From positions 2,524,359 to 2,588,358 of the forward strand of contig NZ_JAENHK010000010.1 of NCBI RefSeq assembly GCF_016595215.1: a stretch of 64,000 nucleotides of DNA, written 5' to 3'. The notes beneath the pieces were generated by a model, which saw nothing but the letters and a program-made list of their open reading frames with translations, had not been told where the DNA came from and searched no databases. This DNA comes from Chryseobacterium paridis. GTDB taxonomy: Bacteria; Bacteroidota; Bacteroidia; Flavobacteriales; Weeksellaceae. Positions 17,958 through 25,450 of the stretch are shown one piece after another. The translations under genes were made by a program, and so were the position numbers. Position 1 is the stretch's first letter. Every line of letters begins with the position of its first letter.

Positions 17958-18779
17958 ATGAAAAACAAATCTAAGATGTTCATAATAGGAACATCATTAT
18001 TAATCACATTTTCTTGTAATCAAGAGGATAATTTTATTGGAGAAAATTCATTTACACAAAAGTCATCATTACTTATCTCCAAGAATGGAGATCCTTACAT
18101 TTCAGGAAATCCCTTTGACTACGTAGGGGCTAGTCATAATGAATTTCTTGATCAACATTTAAGTCTTCATCCAGAACTTCCAGGGATAGGATTGAGTGAA
18201 GTTATTAATCTGTCTGTTGAATTCTCCCTTCAAAACAATTTCAATGCCCATGACTACATTACTACTCAAGAAATTGCAGGACTCTTAAACACTAATATTG
18301 ACCAACCATTTGATAATGTGATCAATCAACTTGCACAAGATGGAAAAATATCTAATGTAGTTTATAATAAATTATTAATTCTTGGAAATGTATTTAAGCA
18401 AGCTACTGAGACTAAAGATTTAGACATTCTTCTTCAAAAAATTGAGAACTTGGAAAAAAACTACTTAGAATTAAATTTAAATGAAATTGATAAAACTGTA
18501 CTTTTATCAATCATATCTGTTGCGAGAAACAGCACTAATTATTGGAATAATGCTTATAAAGCAATTTTACAAGCATCATTAAATAATAATTTACCAAAGT
18601 GGGCTAACTCAACACTAACTATAATATCTGTAATATCTGCAGGAACTATAGGGGCAGCAAAAGGCGCAGGGACAGGAGCCATTATAGGAGGGACAAATAC
18701 TTCAGCTACAATTCCCGGTCTTGCTATTGTTTTTGCAACAAGTACATCTGGATATGTTGCTTTCAACAACCCCGTTTAG
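17958..18779 (+). CDS. Hypothetical lipoprotein with Gly-rich hydrophobic C-terminus
   Basis: Family not recognised. 273 aa; the lipoprotein signal ends TFSC (Cys20). The middle (about 50-200) is mainly helical and polar. The last 55 or so residues are strikingly Gly/Ala/Ile-rich: SAGTIGAAKGAGTGAIIGG, then a second hydrophobic run (GLAIVFATSTSGYVAF). This resembles glycine-zipper membrane segments of small membrane-inserting proteins. No partner gene is adjacent. About 290 bases of AT-rich DNA precede it, with no TAnnTTTG box. An outer-membrane-anchored, membrane-active or structural role is conceivable but only inferred. Confidence 0.65.
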   Translation: MKNKSKMFIIGTSLLITFSCNQEDNFIGENSFTQKSSLLISKNGDPYISGNPFDYVGASHNEFLDQHLSLHPELPGIGLSEVINLSVEFSLQNNFNAHDYITTQEIAGLLNTNIDQPFDNVINQLAQDGKISNVVYNKLLILGNVFKQATETKDLDILLQKIENLEKNYLELNLNEIDKTVLLSIISVARNSTNYWNNAYKAILQASLNNNLPKWANSTLTIISVISAGTIGAAKGAGTGAIIGGTNTSATIPGLAIVFATSTSGYVAFNNPV

Positions 18780-18807
18780 AAGAGGTTTTAAAAAGTATCA
18801 ATAAATA

Positions 18808-18849
18808 ATAGAATATCTCCGGAAAGAATTATCTCTAGAGATATTCTAT
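18808..18849 (+). terminator. Possible terminator hairpin
   Basis: ATAGAATATCTC and GAGATATTCTAT can pair across an 18-base loop after the lipoprotein gene. There is no clear T-run, so function is uncertain. Confidence 0.4.
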
Positions 18850-18947
18850 TGCATATATATATCAAAATAAATTCTCTTTTTAGAATTGCGGCATATTCTA
18901 TATATTATTTCGAATTGCCGACTCTGTTGTAAGAGTTTAATTTATTG

Positions 18948-19775
18948 TCACTCTCCTTGTAATATTGACATTACTTTAGTGTCATATAATTTAATCTGAT
19001 TAATTACACTAGGGTTATATCCAGAAAATAGTTTAAAATCGTGAATAAGATGCATTTGGTCATAATATCCAGATTCATAGGCAATATTGATCCAGCTTAA
19101 CTCTGGTTTATGCTCTTTAAGCCCATACGCATATCCAAAACGCGTTAACTTTGAAAAAAGTTTTGGAGAAATTCCCAAACTTTCTTTACACCTTCTTTCA
19201 AATTGTCTCGTACTTAATCCAGATATGGAGGCTAGTCTATTTACCTGTATATTTCCCTTATCTTGGACACATCTCTCAATAGACCAATCAAATAAAGAAA
19301 ATTCTTTCATAAACCACGTTCGTTTAAGAAGAAAATTCTCTATAATTTCTAATATTTCACTATTACTTTTTGCTTCTTTAAGCTTATCCTCAACTTCTTT
19401 AGTCTCTTTTCCAAAAATCTGATGCATGTCAATATTTTCTTTCGTTAATAAATTGACCGGTATTCCTGTCAAACGCTGAAAACCACCCGCCTTAAAAGTA
19501 ACTCCAACTGTACGTCTTTTATTCCCAAAATTTATAACATCATTAATCAATCTAGGCCCTACAACATAGCAGAAAGGAAAAGAAAGGTAATGATCATTTT
19601 GTTTTAGCAAAAGAGGATTATCATTTAATGTAAAGAAAATACTAGTTGTGGCCGTCCATGGATAACAGTACTCAGTTTTTAAGTCTGATTCAAATAAATT
19701 AACATCAATAATTACTATTGACTGTACAACTGTCCTTAATGCCTTATGGATTGGTAAAAATGTGAACGGATTCAT
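18948..19775 (-). CDS. AraC family transcriptional regulator
   Basis: 275 aa. The N-terminal part (about 1-160) resembles the sensor domain of Bacteroidota AraC proteins, with the motif VGVTFKAGGFQRLTGIP common to those regulators. The C-terminal two-HTH AraC domain spans about 170-260: VNRLASISGLSTRQFERRC is the first helix-turn-helix and WINIAYESGYYDQMHLIHDF the second, followed by the FSGYNPS signature. The protein should bind DNA as a monomer or dimer. Its target is not evident: no divergent metabolic gene is adjacent, and the upstream side holds the palindrome-rich patch at 19.8-20.6 kb. Confidence 0.88.
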   Translation of the reverse strand: MNPFTFLPIHKALRTVVQSIVIIDVNLFESDLKTEYCYPWTATTSIFFTLNDNPLLLKQNDHYLSFPFCYVVGPRLINDVINFGNKRRTVGVTFKAGGFQRLTGIPVNLLTKENIDMHQIFGKETKEVEDKLKEAKSNSEILEIIENFLLKRTWFMKEFSLFDWSIERCVQDKGNIQVNRLASISGLSTRQFERRCKESLGISPKLFSKLTRFGYAYGLKEHKPELSWINIAYESGYYDQMHLIHDFKLFSGYNPSVINQIKLYDTKVMSILQGE

Positions 19776-19836
19776 ATTTCATTTATCAATTGGTCTTAAA
19801 AAGATATAAAATGTAACAATTATAAATATTCCCCAC

Positions 19837-19881
19837 GCTGGTGTGAGCGTGACGCTTGTATCTGAATTAAGTTAATCAACC
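19837..19881 (+). repeat. REP-like palindromic repeat, copy A
   Basis: Contains GAGCGTGACGCT within GCTGGTGTGAGCGTGACGCT and then TGTATCTGAAT. It is a near-identical direct repeat of copy C (20522-20565), sharing the 5' flank GCTGGTG and the 3' flank TC(T/C)GAAT. GC content is far above its surroundings. Confidence 0.75.
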
Positions 19882-19912
19882 ATCTATAAATGATTAAATA
19901 GATTTGAAAGTA

Positions 19913-20147
19913 GCTTTGTAATTGAACTGTAAAAATGAAAAATATAGTAGTGTAAGAAAATACCATAATGAAGGTCTGGAGGTTTTGGAAATAGATTTAA
20001 ATTTGCAAGGTATAAATCGGCACCGAGCGTGACGCTCGCGCCGACGAGGGATATTCAACTTTAGGTGTTTCTTATGACTTATCAAAAACTGCTTTTGGAA
20101 CTTCATTTTCGAGAACAAATACTAAGTTTTTTAACCATAAAAAATAA
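19913..20147 (+). pseudogene. Remnant of a coding sequence (toxin-like C-terminus?) interrupted by a palindrome
   Basis: Two short open pieces look like protein but lie in different frames on either side of palindrome copy B. The first reads KYSSVRKYHNEGLEVLEID and goes on through LNLQGINRHRA to a stop. The second reads EGYSTLGVSYDLSKTAFG and goes on to a stop at 20145-20147, eight bases before the next gene. Neither has a start codon with a normal 5' region. The pattern suggests the decayed end of a larger protein, perhaps a polymorphic-toxin C-terminus, with the downstream 116-aa gene as former partner. Identity is not established. Confidence 0.45.
20019..20050 (-). repeat. REP-like palindromic repeat, copy B (inverted)
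   Basis: CACCGAGCGTGACGCTCGCG holds the core GAGCGTSACGCTC of copies A and C in the opposite orientation. It breaks the reading frame of the coding remnant. Confidence 0.7.
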
Positions 20148-20154
20148 TTAGAAT

Positions 20155-20505
20155 ATGACAACAAGGAATAGAAATCTACTAATAATTCTAATTATTATTG
20201 CCGTAGCAATTTTATATAATTTCATTTTCTCCTCTAAAAATGGTAATAATGGAAGCCTTTTAGAGGAAATGAGAGATAGAGAAATAAAATCAATTATTAG
20301 TAAAAAATATATTAATAAACACAATCATAATATTCCATTTTTGGTTTATGGAGGAAAAGACAGTATTATAGTTTATCGGGATTGGTGGGATAAAGTTTCA
20401 GTTGGTGATTCGATTATAAAACCAAAAAATTCTTTGGAATTGACTATAAAGAATTCTAATAAACTTGAGAGTTTAAATTATAAAGATAAATTTGGTTTAG
20501 AATAG
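20155..20505 (+). CDS. Small membrane-anchored hypothetical protein (immunity-like?)
   Basis: 116 aa, no named family. An N-terminal membrane helix (about 8-25, very Ile/Leu-rich) is followed by a polar region and a small beta-like domain with VYGGKDSIIVYRDWW and KVSVGDSIIKPKNSLEL. The GDSI(I)-K-x-S pattern recalls small single-helix proteins that occur as orphan or tandem genes in Bacteroidota, sometimes behind Rhs/toxin genes; this is recollection, not a search. It starts eight bases after the decayed coding remnant and is flanked by direct palindromic repeats (copies A and C). It may be an orphan immunity protein. Confidence 0.6.
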   Translation: MTTRNRNLLIILIIIAVAILYNFIFSSKNGNNGSLLEEMRDREIKSIISKKYINKHNHNIPFLVYGGKDSIIVYRDWWDKVSVGDSIIKPKNSLELTIKNSNKLESLNYKDKFGLE

Positions 20506-20521
20506 AAAAACTAATTTTTCT

Positions 20522-20565
20522 GCTGGTGCGAGCGTCACGCTCGTGTCCGAATAAATTAGATTGAC
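20522..20565 (+). repeat. REP-like palindromic repeat, copy C
   Basis: GCTGGTGCGAGCGTCACGCT followed by CGTGTCCGAATAAATTAG. Same orientation as copy A, so A and C bracket the remnant and the 116-aa gene as direct repeats about 690 bases apart. Confidence 0.75.
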
Positions 20566-20576
20566 AAGTTATAGAC

Positions 20577-20606
20577 AGATCCGAGATAATATATTATCTC
20601 GGATCT
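20577..20606 (+). terminator. Perfect palindrome, likely terminator
   Basis: AGATCCGAGATAAT pairs fully with ATTATCTCGGATCT; CTATTTT follows. It probably ends transcription of the 116-aa gene. Confidence 0.6.
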
Positions 20607-20708
20607 CTATTTTAAAGCACCATTCCAATATTTCTATATATCCTAAAAATCATAATCCAACAGTTTTCTATATTCTTAAATAGGAATATTTTTTGTATCT
20701 ATCCTACC

Positions 20709-20906
20709 ATGCCTTCCTCAGTTGTACATAGTTATGAATACTTTCCGGAGACTGAAATATTACGAATCGTATATCAGTCAGGAGCTGTTTATGACTACCT
20801 AAAGGTATCACAGCATATTGTTGATCAGTTTAAAGCATTTCAGTCTAAAGGAACATTTCTTAACAAGGTGATCAAGAAGAAATTTAAATACATCAAAATT
20901 AAATAG
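20709..20906 (+). CDS. KTSC domain protein
   Basis: 65 aa. The sequence (SYEYFPETEILRIVYQSG, then YDYLKV and a C-terminal KGTFLNKVIKKKFKY) matches the small KTSC family, named for similarity to the C-terminal part of lysyl-tRNA synthetase. Members often act as lone proteins of unknown role; nucleic-acid binding is suspected because of the basic tail. The ATG is preceded by an AT-rich leader with no exact promoter box. It is not clearly in an operon with the peroxiredoxin gene 108 bases downstream. Confidence 0.75.
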   Translation: MPSSVVHSYEYFPETEILRIVYQSGAVYDYLKVSQHIVDQFKAFQSKGTFLNKVIKKKFKYIKIK

Positions 20907-21014
20907 CATCCATCAACTATTTTAACAATAATTTAAGTCAGCAGGCGCTATGAATTGATTTCTTATTCCTAATTTTAGTTTTTCATTCAAATCCTTTTAA
21001 CCAATCTCAACAAT

Positions 21015-21479
21015 ATGATACTAGAACAAGGAACCCCAGCCCCTGACTTTGAACTTCATGCCACTCCAGACCAGAAATTAAAACGATCTGATTTTTTAGG
21101 AAAGAACCTGATTTTGGTTTTTTATCCCGCAGACTGGAGTCCGGTTTGTGGCGATCAGGTGAGTTTATATAATGAAATGCTTTCTATTTTTCATAAATAC
21201 AATGCAGATATGTTAGGTATTTCTGTGGACAGCGCCTGGTGTCATGACGCTTTTATGGAGAATCGGAAACTGCATTTCCCCTTATTGGCTGATTTTAATC
21301 CTAAAGGTCAAGTTTCAAAAGCCTATGGAGTATACAATGAAGAAAACGGGACTTCAAAACGGGCTTTATTCGTGATTGATTCTGAAGGAATTATTCAATG
21401 GAGCTATTTATCTCCCGATGGAATTAATCCCGGAGCTGACGGGATCATCGATGCATTAGAAAATTTAAAACAAAAATAA
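21015..21479 (+). CDS. Peroxiredoxin (AhpC/TSA family)
   Basis: Thiol peroxidase of 154 aa with the redoxin fold. The peroxidatic Cys45 sits in YPADWSPVCGDQ, where Ser replaces the usual Thr of PxxxTxxC. A second cysteine, Cys76 in DSAWCHDAF, could be the resolving residue. No signal peptide, so cytoplasmic. It is followed after five bases by the DsbA-like gene, so the two are very likely co-transcribed as a thiol-redox pair. Electron donor unknown. Confidence 0.87.
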   Translation: MILEQGTPAPDFELHATPDQKLKRSDFLGKNLILVFYPADWSPVCGDQVSLYNEMLSIFHKYNADMLGISVDSAWCHDAFMENRKLHFPLLADFNPKGQVSKAYGVYNEENGTSKRALFVIDSEGIIQWSYLSPDGINPGADGIIDALENLKQK

Positions 21480-21484
21480 TACTT

Positions 21485-22003
21485 ATGTCTACTTTAAGAA
21501 TCCCTATTGGTCCTAACGATCATGTTCAGGGAAATCCAGATACCGCGAGAATAGTTTTAGTTGAATACGGCGATTATCAATGTCCTTATTGTGGACATGC
21601 TTTTCCTTTGGTAAGAAAATTCGTTCAGGAAAATAGTGATGATGTAGCTTTTGTGTTCAGGAATTTTCCGTTAACGGATGCTCATGAGTATGCAATGGCA
21701 GCAGCAACAGTTGCTGAAGCCGCAGGAAAGCAAGGAAAGTTCTGGGAAATGCATGACCTCATCTATGATAATCAGAATATATTGAATGAAGCTTTGCTCA
21801 ATGAATGTGTAAAAGTTCTGAAACTAGATGTCAATAAAATAGAAAACGAAATTAATACGGCAGAACTTCAAGGTAAAATTGAAGCTGATTTTGAAGGAGG
21901 TGTACGCAGTGGTGTGAATGGAACTCCATCGTTTTTCGTGAATGGACAGAAATGGGAAGACTATGATGGAACATATGATTCATTCATTGACCTGCTTTCT
22001 TAG
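21485..22003 (+). CDS. DsbA-like thioredoxin-fold protein
   Basis: 172 aa. The active site CPYC is at 33-36 (EYGDYQCPYCGHAF) and the cis-proline is in NGTPSFFVNG (Pro148). The helical insert between them fits the DsbA/FrnE-like thioredoxin fold (Thioredoxin_4). There is no signal peptide, so this member should act in the cytoplasm as an oxidoreductase, perhaps with the peroxiredoxin encoded five bases upstream. The next gene downstream, about 300 bases away, encodes a six-cysteine leader peptide. Confidence 0.85.
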   Translation: MSTLRIPIGPNDHVQGNPDTARIVLVEYGDYQCPYCGHAFPLVRKFVQENSDDVAFVFRNFPLTDAHEYAMAAATVAEAAGKQGKFWEMHDLIYDNQNILNEALLNECVKVLKLDVNKIENEINTAELQGKIEADFEGGVRSGVNGTPSFFVNGQKWEDYDGTYDSFIDLLS

Positions 22004-22310
22004 TTGAATACTTATTTTGGAAGTCACGATGTCCTTTTGAATAGGTTTTGGACGAAATCGTATTGAGAAAACTTTGCCTGATTAGATCTCGATACATTTT
22101 TCTTCTGAATTATGTTCGCAGGACTACATCCTGTATTTCGGAAAACACTGATCTGGCAACGGACATTATTAAATTAGATTAAAAACTACTAAAATTTATT
22201 CTTTTATTCATATCATTAAATAATTTGTACTTTTAAAAAAAAAGATAAACAAGTTTTAGAAAAAAAAGATAAATTTGAGTAGTTGTACAAATTCAAAACA
22301 ATTAATCATT
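22004..22310 (+). other. Intergenic region with decayed REP-like sequence and a promoter
   Basis: No gene seen. It holds an imperfect inverted repeat (CGTATTGAGA with TCTCGATACA, about 22050-22095), an AT-rich stretch and, at its end, the promoter box of the leader-peptide gene. Confidence 0.5.
22270..22277 (+). promoter_or_regulatory. Promoter -7 box (TAAATTTG) for the leader-peptide gene
   Basis: Exact TAnnTTTG. An in-frame TTG at 22275 is part of this box, so ATG 22311 is the start, leaving a leader of about 28 bases. Confidence 0.55.
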
Positions 22311-22487
22311 ATGAAAAATTTAAACAAAATTTCAAGAGAAAGCTTGAAAAGTATTAAAGGAGGATTTAAAATGTGTAATGCTGAATTGCCAAACTTTGGT
22401 TGTGGTACTTCAGATGTTTTTTGCTGTGGGCCTGGAGGTTGCAGAAGAATATCAGATCTCCCACCAGGATCGTGTGTTGCTCAATAA
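22311..22487 (+). CDS. Double-glycine leader peptide, six-cysteine bacteriocin-like protein
   Basis: 58 aa. MKNLNKISRESLKSIKGG is a classic GG-type leader (hydrophobic residues at the conserved spacing before Gly-Gly), cleaved in other systems by C39-peptidase ABC transporters. The remaining core of about 40 residues has six cysteines (MCN, FGC, FCC, GGC, GSC) and many Gly and Pro, so up to three disulfides or thioether links are possible. Chryseobacterium genomes carry many such bacteriocin-like peptides. No transporter, peptidase or modification enzyme is in the window; the nearest redox genes are the peroxiredoxin/DsbA-like pair. Function (antimicrobial, signal or other) is unknown. A perfect terminator follows. 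Confidence 0.75.
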   Translation: MKNLNKISRESLKSIKGGFKMCNAELPNFGCGTSDVFCCGPGGCRRISDLPPGSCVAQ

Positions 22488-22522
22488 TTGACCATACTAT
22501 CAACATTATTGTATAAAAGATA

Positions 22523-22556
22523 AAAAAGGCTACCTCAATATTGAGGTAGCCTTTTT
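22523..22556. terminator. Bidirectional intrinsic terminator
   Basis: AAAAAGGCTACCTCAA and its full complement, with A/T-runs at both ends. It serves the leader-peptide gene (+) and guaB (-). Confidence 0.9.
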
Positions 22557-22574
22557 CTATCTTTTAATTTATTA

Positions 22575-24035
22575 TTACAAAGAATAATTCGGAGCTTCCT
22601 GTGTGATGATCACATCATGAGGGTGCGATTCTTTCAATCCGCTTCCTGTGATCATTACCATTTTGGTCTCTTTTTGTAAAGCTTCAATATCTTTTGCTCC
22701 ACAGTATCCCATTCCAGCTCTTAGTCCACCTGTCAATTGGAAAATAACATCTTCTAGCTTTCCTTTATGTGGAACTCTTCCTTCAATTCCTTCCGGAACG
22801 AATTTTTTAGCTTCACTCTGGAAATATCTTTCTTTACCTCCTCTCTTCATTGCGGAAAGACTTCCCATTCCCTGATATGATTTGAATTTTCTTCCCTGGA
22901 AGATAATTTCTTCTCCTGGTGCTTCATCAGTTCCTGCTAAAAGAGAACCAAGCATCACTGCTCCTGCTCCACTTGCAATAGCTTTTACAATATCTCCGGA
23001 AAGTTTAATTCCACCATCCGCAATTACTGCAACATTTTTAGATTTAGCAAATTCGTAAACGTTATAGATAGCAGATAACTGAGGAACTCCAACTCCGGCA
23101 ACTACTCTTGTTGTACAGATTGAACCTGGCCCAACACCAACTTTAAGAACATTTGCTCCTGCTTTAATCAGATCTTCAGCTGCTTCAGCAGTTACAATAT
23201 TTCCACCAACGATATCCAAATCCGGATATGCTTTTCTGATTTCTGAAATTTTATCCAGAACTCCTTTAGAATGTCCATGAGCAGAATCGATAGCTACAAT
23301 ATCAACACCAGCTTGTACTAATGCTGCAATTCTATCCATCGTATCTTCACCAACTCCAACACCAGCACCTACAATAAGACGGCCTTTCTGATCTTTATTA
23401 GAATTCGGATACTCTAACTGATTGTCTATATCTTTAATCGTAATCAATCCAACTAATTTATTGTCTTTATCTACGATTGGAAGTTTTTCAACACGATTTT
23501 TAAGAAGGATTTCTTTTGCCTTTTCAAGGTTCGTATTTTTATCGGAAGTGATCAGATTATCTTTGGTCATGATCTCTTCAACTTTCATATCAAGGTTTTC
23601 CTGATATTTTACATCTCTGTTGGTAATGATTCCTATTAAAACATTATTCGGATCTACTACTGGCAAACCGGAAATTTTATATTTAGACATCATTTCTTTA
23701 GCCTGAGCTAAAGTGTGATCTTTTGAAAGAGTAACAGGATCAGAGATCATTCCGTTTTCAGAACGCTTTACACGGTTTACCTGTGCTGCCTGTTCTGCAA
23801 TTGTCATATTTTTATGAATGAAACCCAGGCCACCCACTCTTGCTAATGCAATAGCCAGATCCCCTTCAGTAACTGTGTCCATCGCAGCAGATACTATCGG
23901 AACATTCAAGGTAATTTTATCGGTAAGTCTTGATTTTAATGATACCTGGTTAGGTAAAACTTCTGAATAAGAAGGTACTAGAAGAACGTCATCGAAAGTG
24001 ATGGCTGTCTCTACAATTTTGTTATGAATAGACAT
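22575..24035 (-). CDS. guaB: Inosine-5'-monophosphate dehydrogenase
   Basis: Oxidises IMP to XMP with NAD+, the committed step of GMP synthesis. 486 aa with the catalytic TIM barrel split by two CBS domains (about 95-205). The active-site cysteine is Cys307 in GPGSICTTR; the flap region includes SLSAMKRGG and KERYFQ. Start ATG at the complement of 24033-24035, 14 bases after an exact TAATTTTG promoter box. The gene is monocistronic, ending at a shared hairpin. Confidence 0.97.
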   Translation of the reverse strand: MSIHNKIVETAITFDDVLLVPSYSEVLPNQVSLKSRLTDKITLNVPIVSAAMDTVTEGDLAIALARVGGLGFIHKNMTIAEQAAQVNRVKRSENGMISDPVTLSKDHTLAQAKEMMSKYKISGLPVVDPNNVLIGIITNRDVKYQENLDMKVEEIMTKDNLITSDKNTNLEKAKEILLKNRVEKLPIVDKDNKLVGLITIKDIDNQLEYPNSNKDQKGRLIVGAGVGVGEDTMDRIAALVQAGVDIVAIDSAHGHSKGVLDKISEIRKAYPDLDIVGGNIVTAEAAEDLIKAGANVLKVGVGPGSICTTRVVAGVGVPQLSAIYNVYEFAKSKNVAVIADGGIKLSGDIVKAIASGAGAVMLGSLLAGTDEAPGEEIIFQGRKFKSYQGMGSLSAMKRGGKERYFQSEAKKFVPEGIEGRVPHKGKLEDVIFQLTGGLRAGMGYCGAKDIEALQKETKMVMITGSGLKESHPHDVIITQEAPNYSL

Positions 24036-24049
24036 CTTTACTTTCTTTG

Positions 24050-24057
24050 CAAAATTA
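24050..24057 (-). promoter_or_regulatory. Promoter -7 box (TAATTTTG) of guaB
   Basis: Exact TAnnTTTG on the minus strand, 14 bases before the guaB ATG. The -33 region offers only a degenerate TTTTC at 19-base spacing. Confidence 0.55.
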
Positions 24058-24130
24058 GGCTATTTTGCCGAGATATGAAAATCCTTTTTGATAGTTTAAA
24101 TAAAAATTAATAATCAATAAGTTAAATCAA

Positions 24131-24158
24131 AAAACCGCTCTTAATTAAAAGCGGTTTT
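24131..24158 (-). terminator. Intrinsic terminator of the ECF sigma operon
   Basis: AAAACCGCT pairs with AGCGGTTTT around an A/T loop. The T-run lies on the minus strand, after the last gene of the operon (ends 24204). Confidence 0.8.
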
Positions 24159-24203
24159 GCACAAAATAAAATGAGTATATGAACTGAATATGATATATTT
24201 TTT

Positions 24204-24911
24204 TTATTTAGCTGTAGATTGTCCCTTTTCATCTACACTTTCTATGTGGGTCTGGTTATTTTTATCTACGTAGATCTTAAGGCGTATGCGCCCTTTATCA
24301 TCCCGTATAAAAAGTCCCACATCTCCATTGGCTGTTTTCCCTGCAAAAAAACGTTCGTTACCAAGTTTACCTTCTTCTTTTAGTTTTGCAAAAGCTCTCT
24401 TTGTAGCAGCAGGATCATTCAGCTTTTGCAAAGAATCATCGAATTTCAAAACTTTTTCCAGTGTGAAATCATCTGGTCTGTCCCACAATTTTAAACCATA
24501 CGCTCGTTTCTTATCTACTCCCGTACCTTCACTATATTGCAGCTGCATGATCTGATCTGTTTTTCTTTGATCTACAGAGTAGACCATTCCTGAGCCCTTT
24601 TCATCAGAGTCATAGATCAAACCTCCGCATTCATCTCCCAATGAATTAAAGAAGATTAAACCAGCTTCTCTTTCTCTTGCTTTAAGTGGCTTATTATTAA
24701 GCAGGCCGGGGTGTTGCCGTTGTTTATTGCTAATAACCATTTTCAGGGTTCCATCTTTTTCAACAATATTGATTCTTTCAACATCAATTTCCCCAAACCG
24801 CTGATGGTCATTATTGTTTTTAAAAGCTAGTAAAAAAAGAAGAACAAATGCAACTGTAAGTGAAGCAGCATATATCTTAAGCATGCGTACTTCTCTGATT
24901 AATTTTTCCAT
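24204..24911 (-). CDS. Membrane-anchored hypothetical protein, last gene of ECF operon
   Basis: Family not recognised. 235 aa with one N-terminal helix (about 10-29, LKIYAASLTVAFVLLFLLAF) after a short basic cytoplasmic stretch; the remainder should be periplasmic. It has repeated short beta units of the type NIVEKDGTLKMVISN, GLIFFNSLGDECGGLIY and GLFIRDDKGRIRLKIYVD, suggesting a small beta-propeller or repeat fold that ends with a similar KNNQTHIESVDEKG unit. It lies 27 bases after the DUF4252 lipoprotein gene and ends at the operon terminator, so it probably belongs to the sigma-linked envelope group. Confidence 0.65.
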   Translation of the reverse strand: MEKLIREVRMLKIYAASLTVAFVLLFLLAFKNNNDHQRFGEIDVERINIVEKDGTLKMVISNKQRQHPGLLNNKPLKAREREAGLIFFNSLGDECGGLIYDSDEKGSGMVYSVDQRKTDQIMQLQYSEGTGVDKKRAYGLKLWDRPDDFTLEKVLKFDDSLQKLNDPAATKRAFAKLKEEGKLGNERFFAGKTANGDVGLFIRDDKGRIRLKIYVDKNNQTHIESVDEKGQSTAK

Positions 24912-24938
24912 GATAATAATTTATTTTATAAAAATAAA

Positions 24939-25439
24939 TTATTTATCTGAAGCTGAATTAATGAATTTTGAAATATCATCAGGAGTAAAACTCCCCTTTA
25001 CATCTACAAATACCAATTCTTTATTGGACTGTACTGTTAAGAGCATATTTTTAATAGTCTCTCCGGATTGCTTTACCCGAACATTTACGTTATCTCCATC
25101 ATGTTTTATAGTTGCCCAATCTTCATAGTTGTTATTGTTTAGATAGGCTGCATAATCAGATAACATCGCCGGGTCTCCATTCTCTACGGTCAGCACTTTT
25201 ATCTTTGAGATTTTCTTCACAAGAACAGCAACTTCTTCATTATCTCCATCTTCTCTCAATGCCTTTCTTATAAATGGTTTTGCCAAAAACATAGGAACAT
25301 TGATGCTTTCAAATTTTGCTCCTTTAAAATCATACTTGGAGTCTGAAAAAAAAGCCATATTAGGACGATGGGAAACAATACAGGACTGAAGAAGAACTAT
25401 TACACAACTGGCAAGGAAAATGGTTTTTAAGTTTTTCAT
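24939..25439 (-). CDS. DUF4252 lipoprotein
   Basis: 166 aa. The lipoprotein signal ends LLQSC (Cys20). The mature part matches the DUF4252 family of Bacteroidota (helical N-part with KPFIRKAL, then KVLTVEN and a C-terminal GSFTPDDISKFIN). It is a paralogue of the N-terminal half of the neighbouring 427-aa protein, whose DUF4252 part ends in the analogous GKLSMDDLNKIIK. Function unknown; an envelope-stress or surface role is suggested only by the ECF sigma gene at the head of the operon. It lies 11 bases after the preceding gene. Confidence 0.8.
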   Translation of the reverse strand: MKNLKTIFLASCVIVLLQSCIVSHRPNMAFFSDSKYDFKGAKFESINVPMFLAKPFIRKALREDGDNEEVAVLVKKISKIKVLTVENGDPAMLSDYAAYLNNNNYEDWATIKHDGDNVNVRVKQSGETIKNMLLTVQSNKELVFVDVKGSFTPDDISKFINSASDK

Positions 25440-25450
25440 GGTAATTAGAT

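Noticed and set aside
19894..20118. Minus-strand open frame across palindrome copy B
   Set aside because: Its codons run through the palindrome and antisense to the more protein-like plus-strand fragments.
22275..22310. TTG start giving a 70-aa form of the leader peptide
   Set aside because: The codon is part of the TAAATTTG box, and the GG leader begins naturally at ATG 22311.
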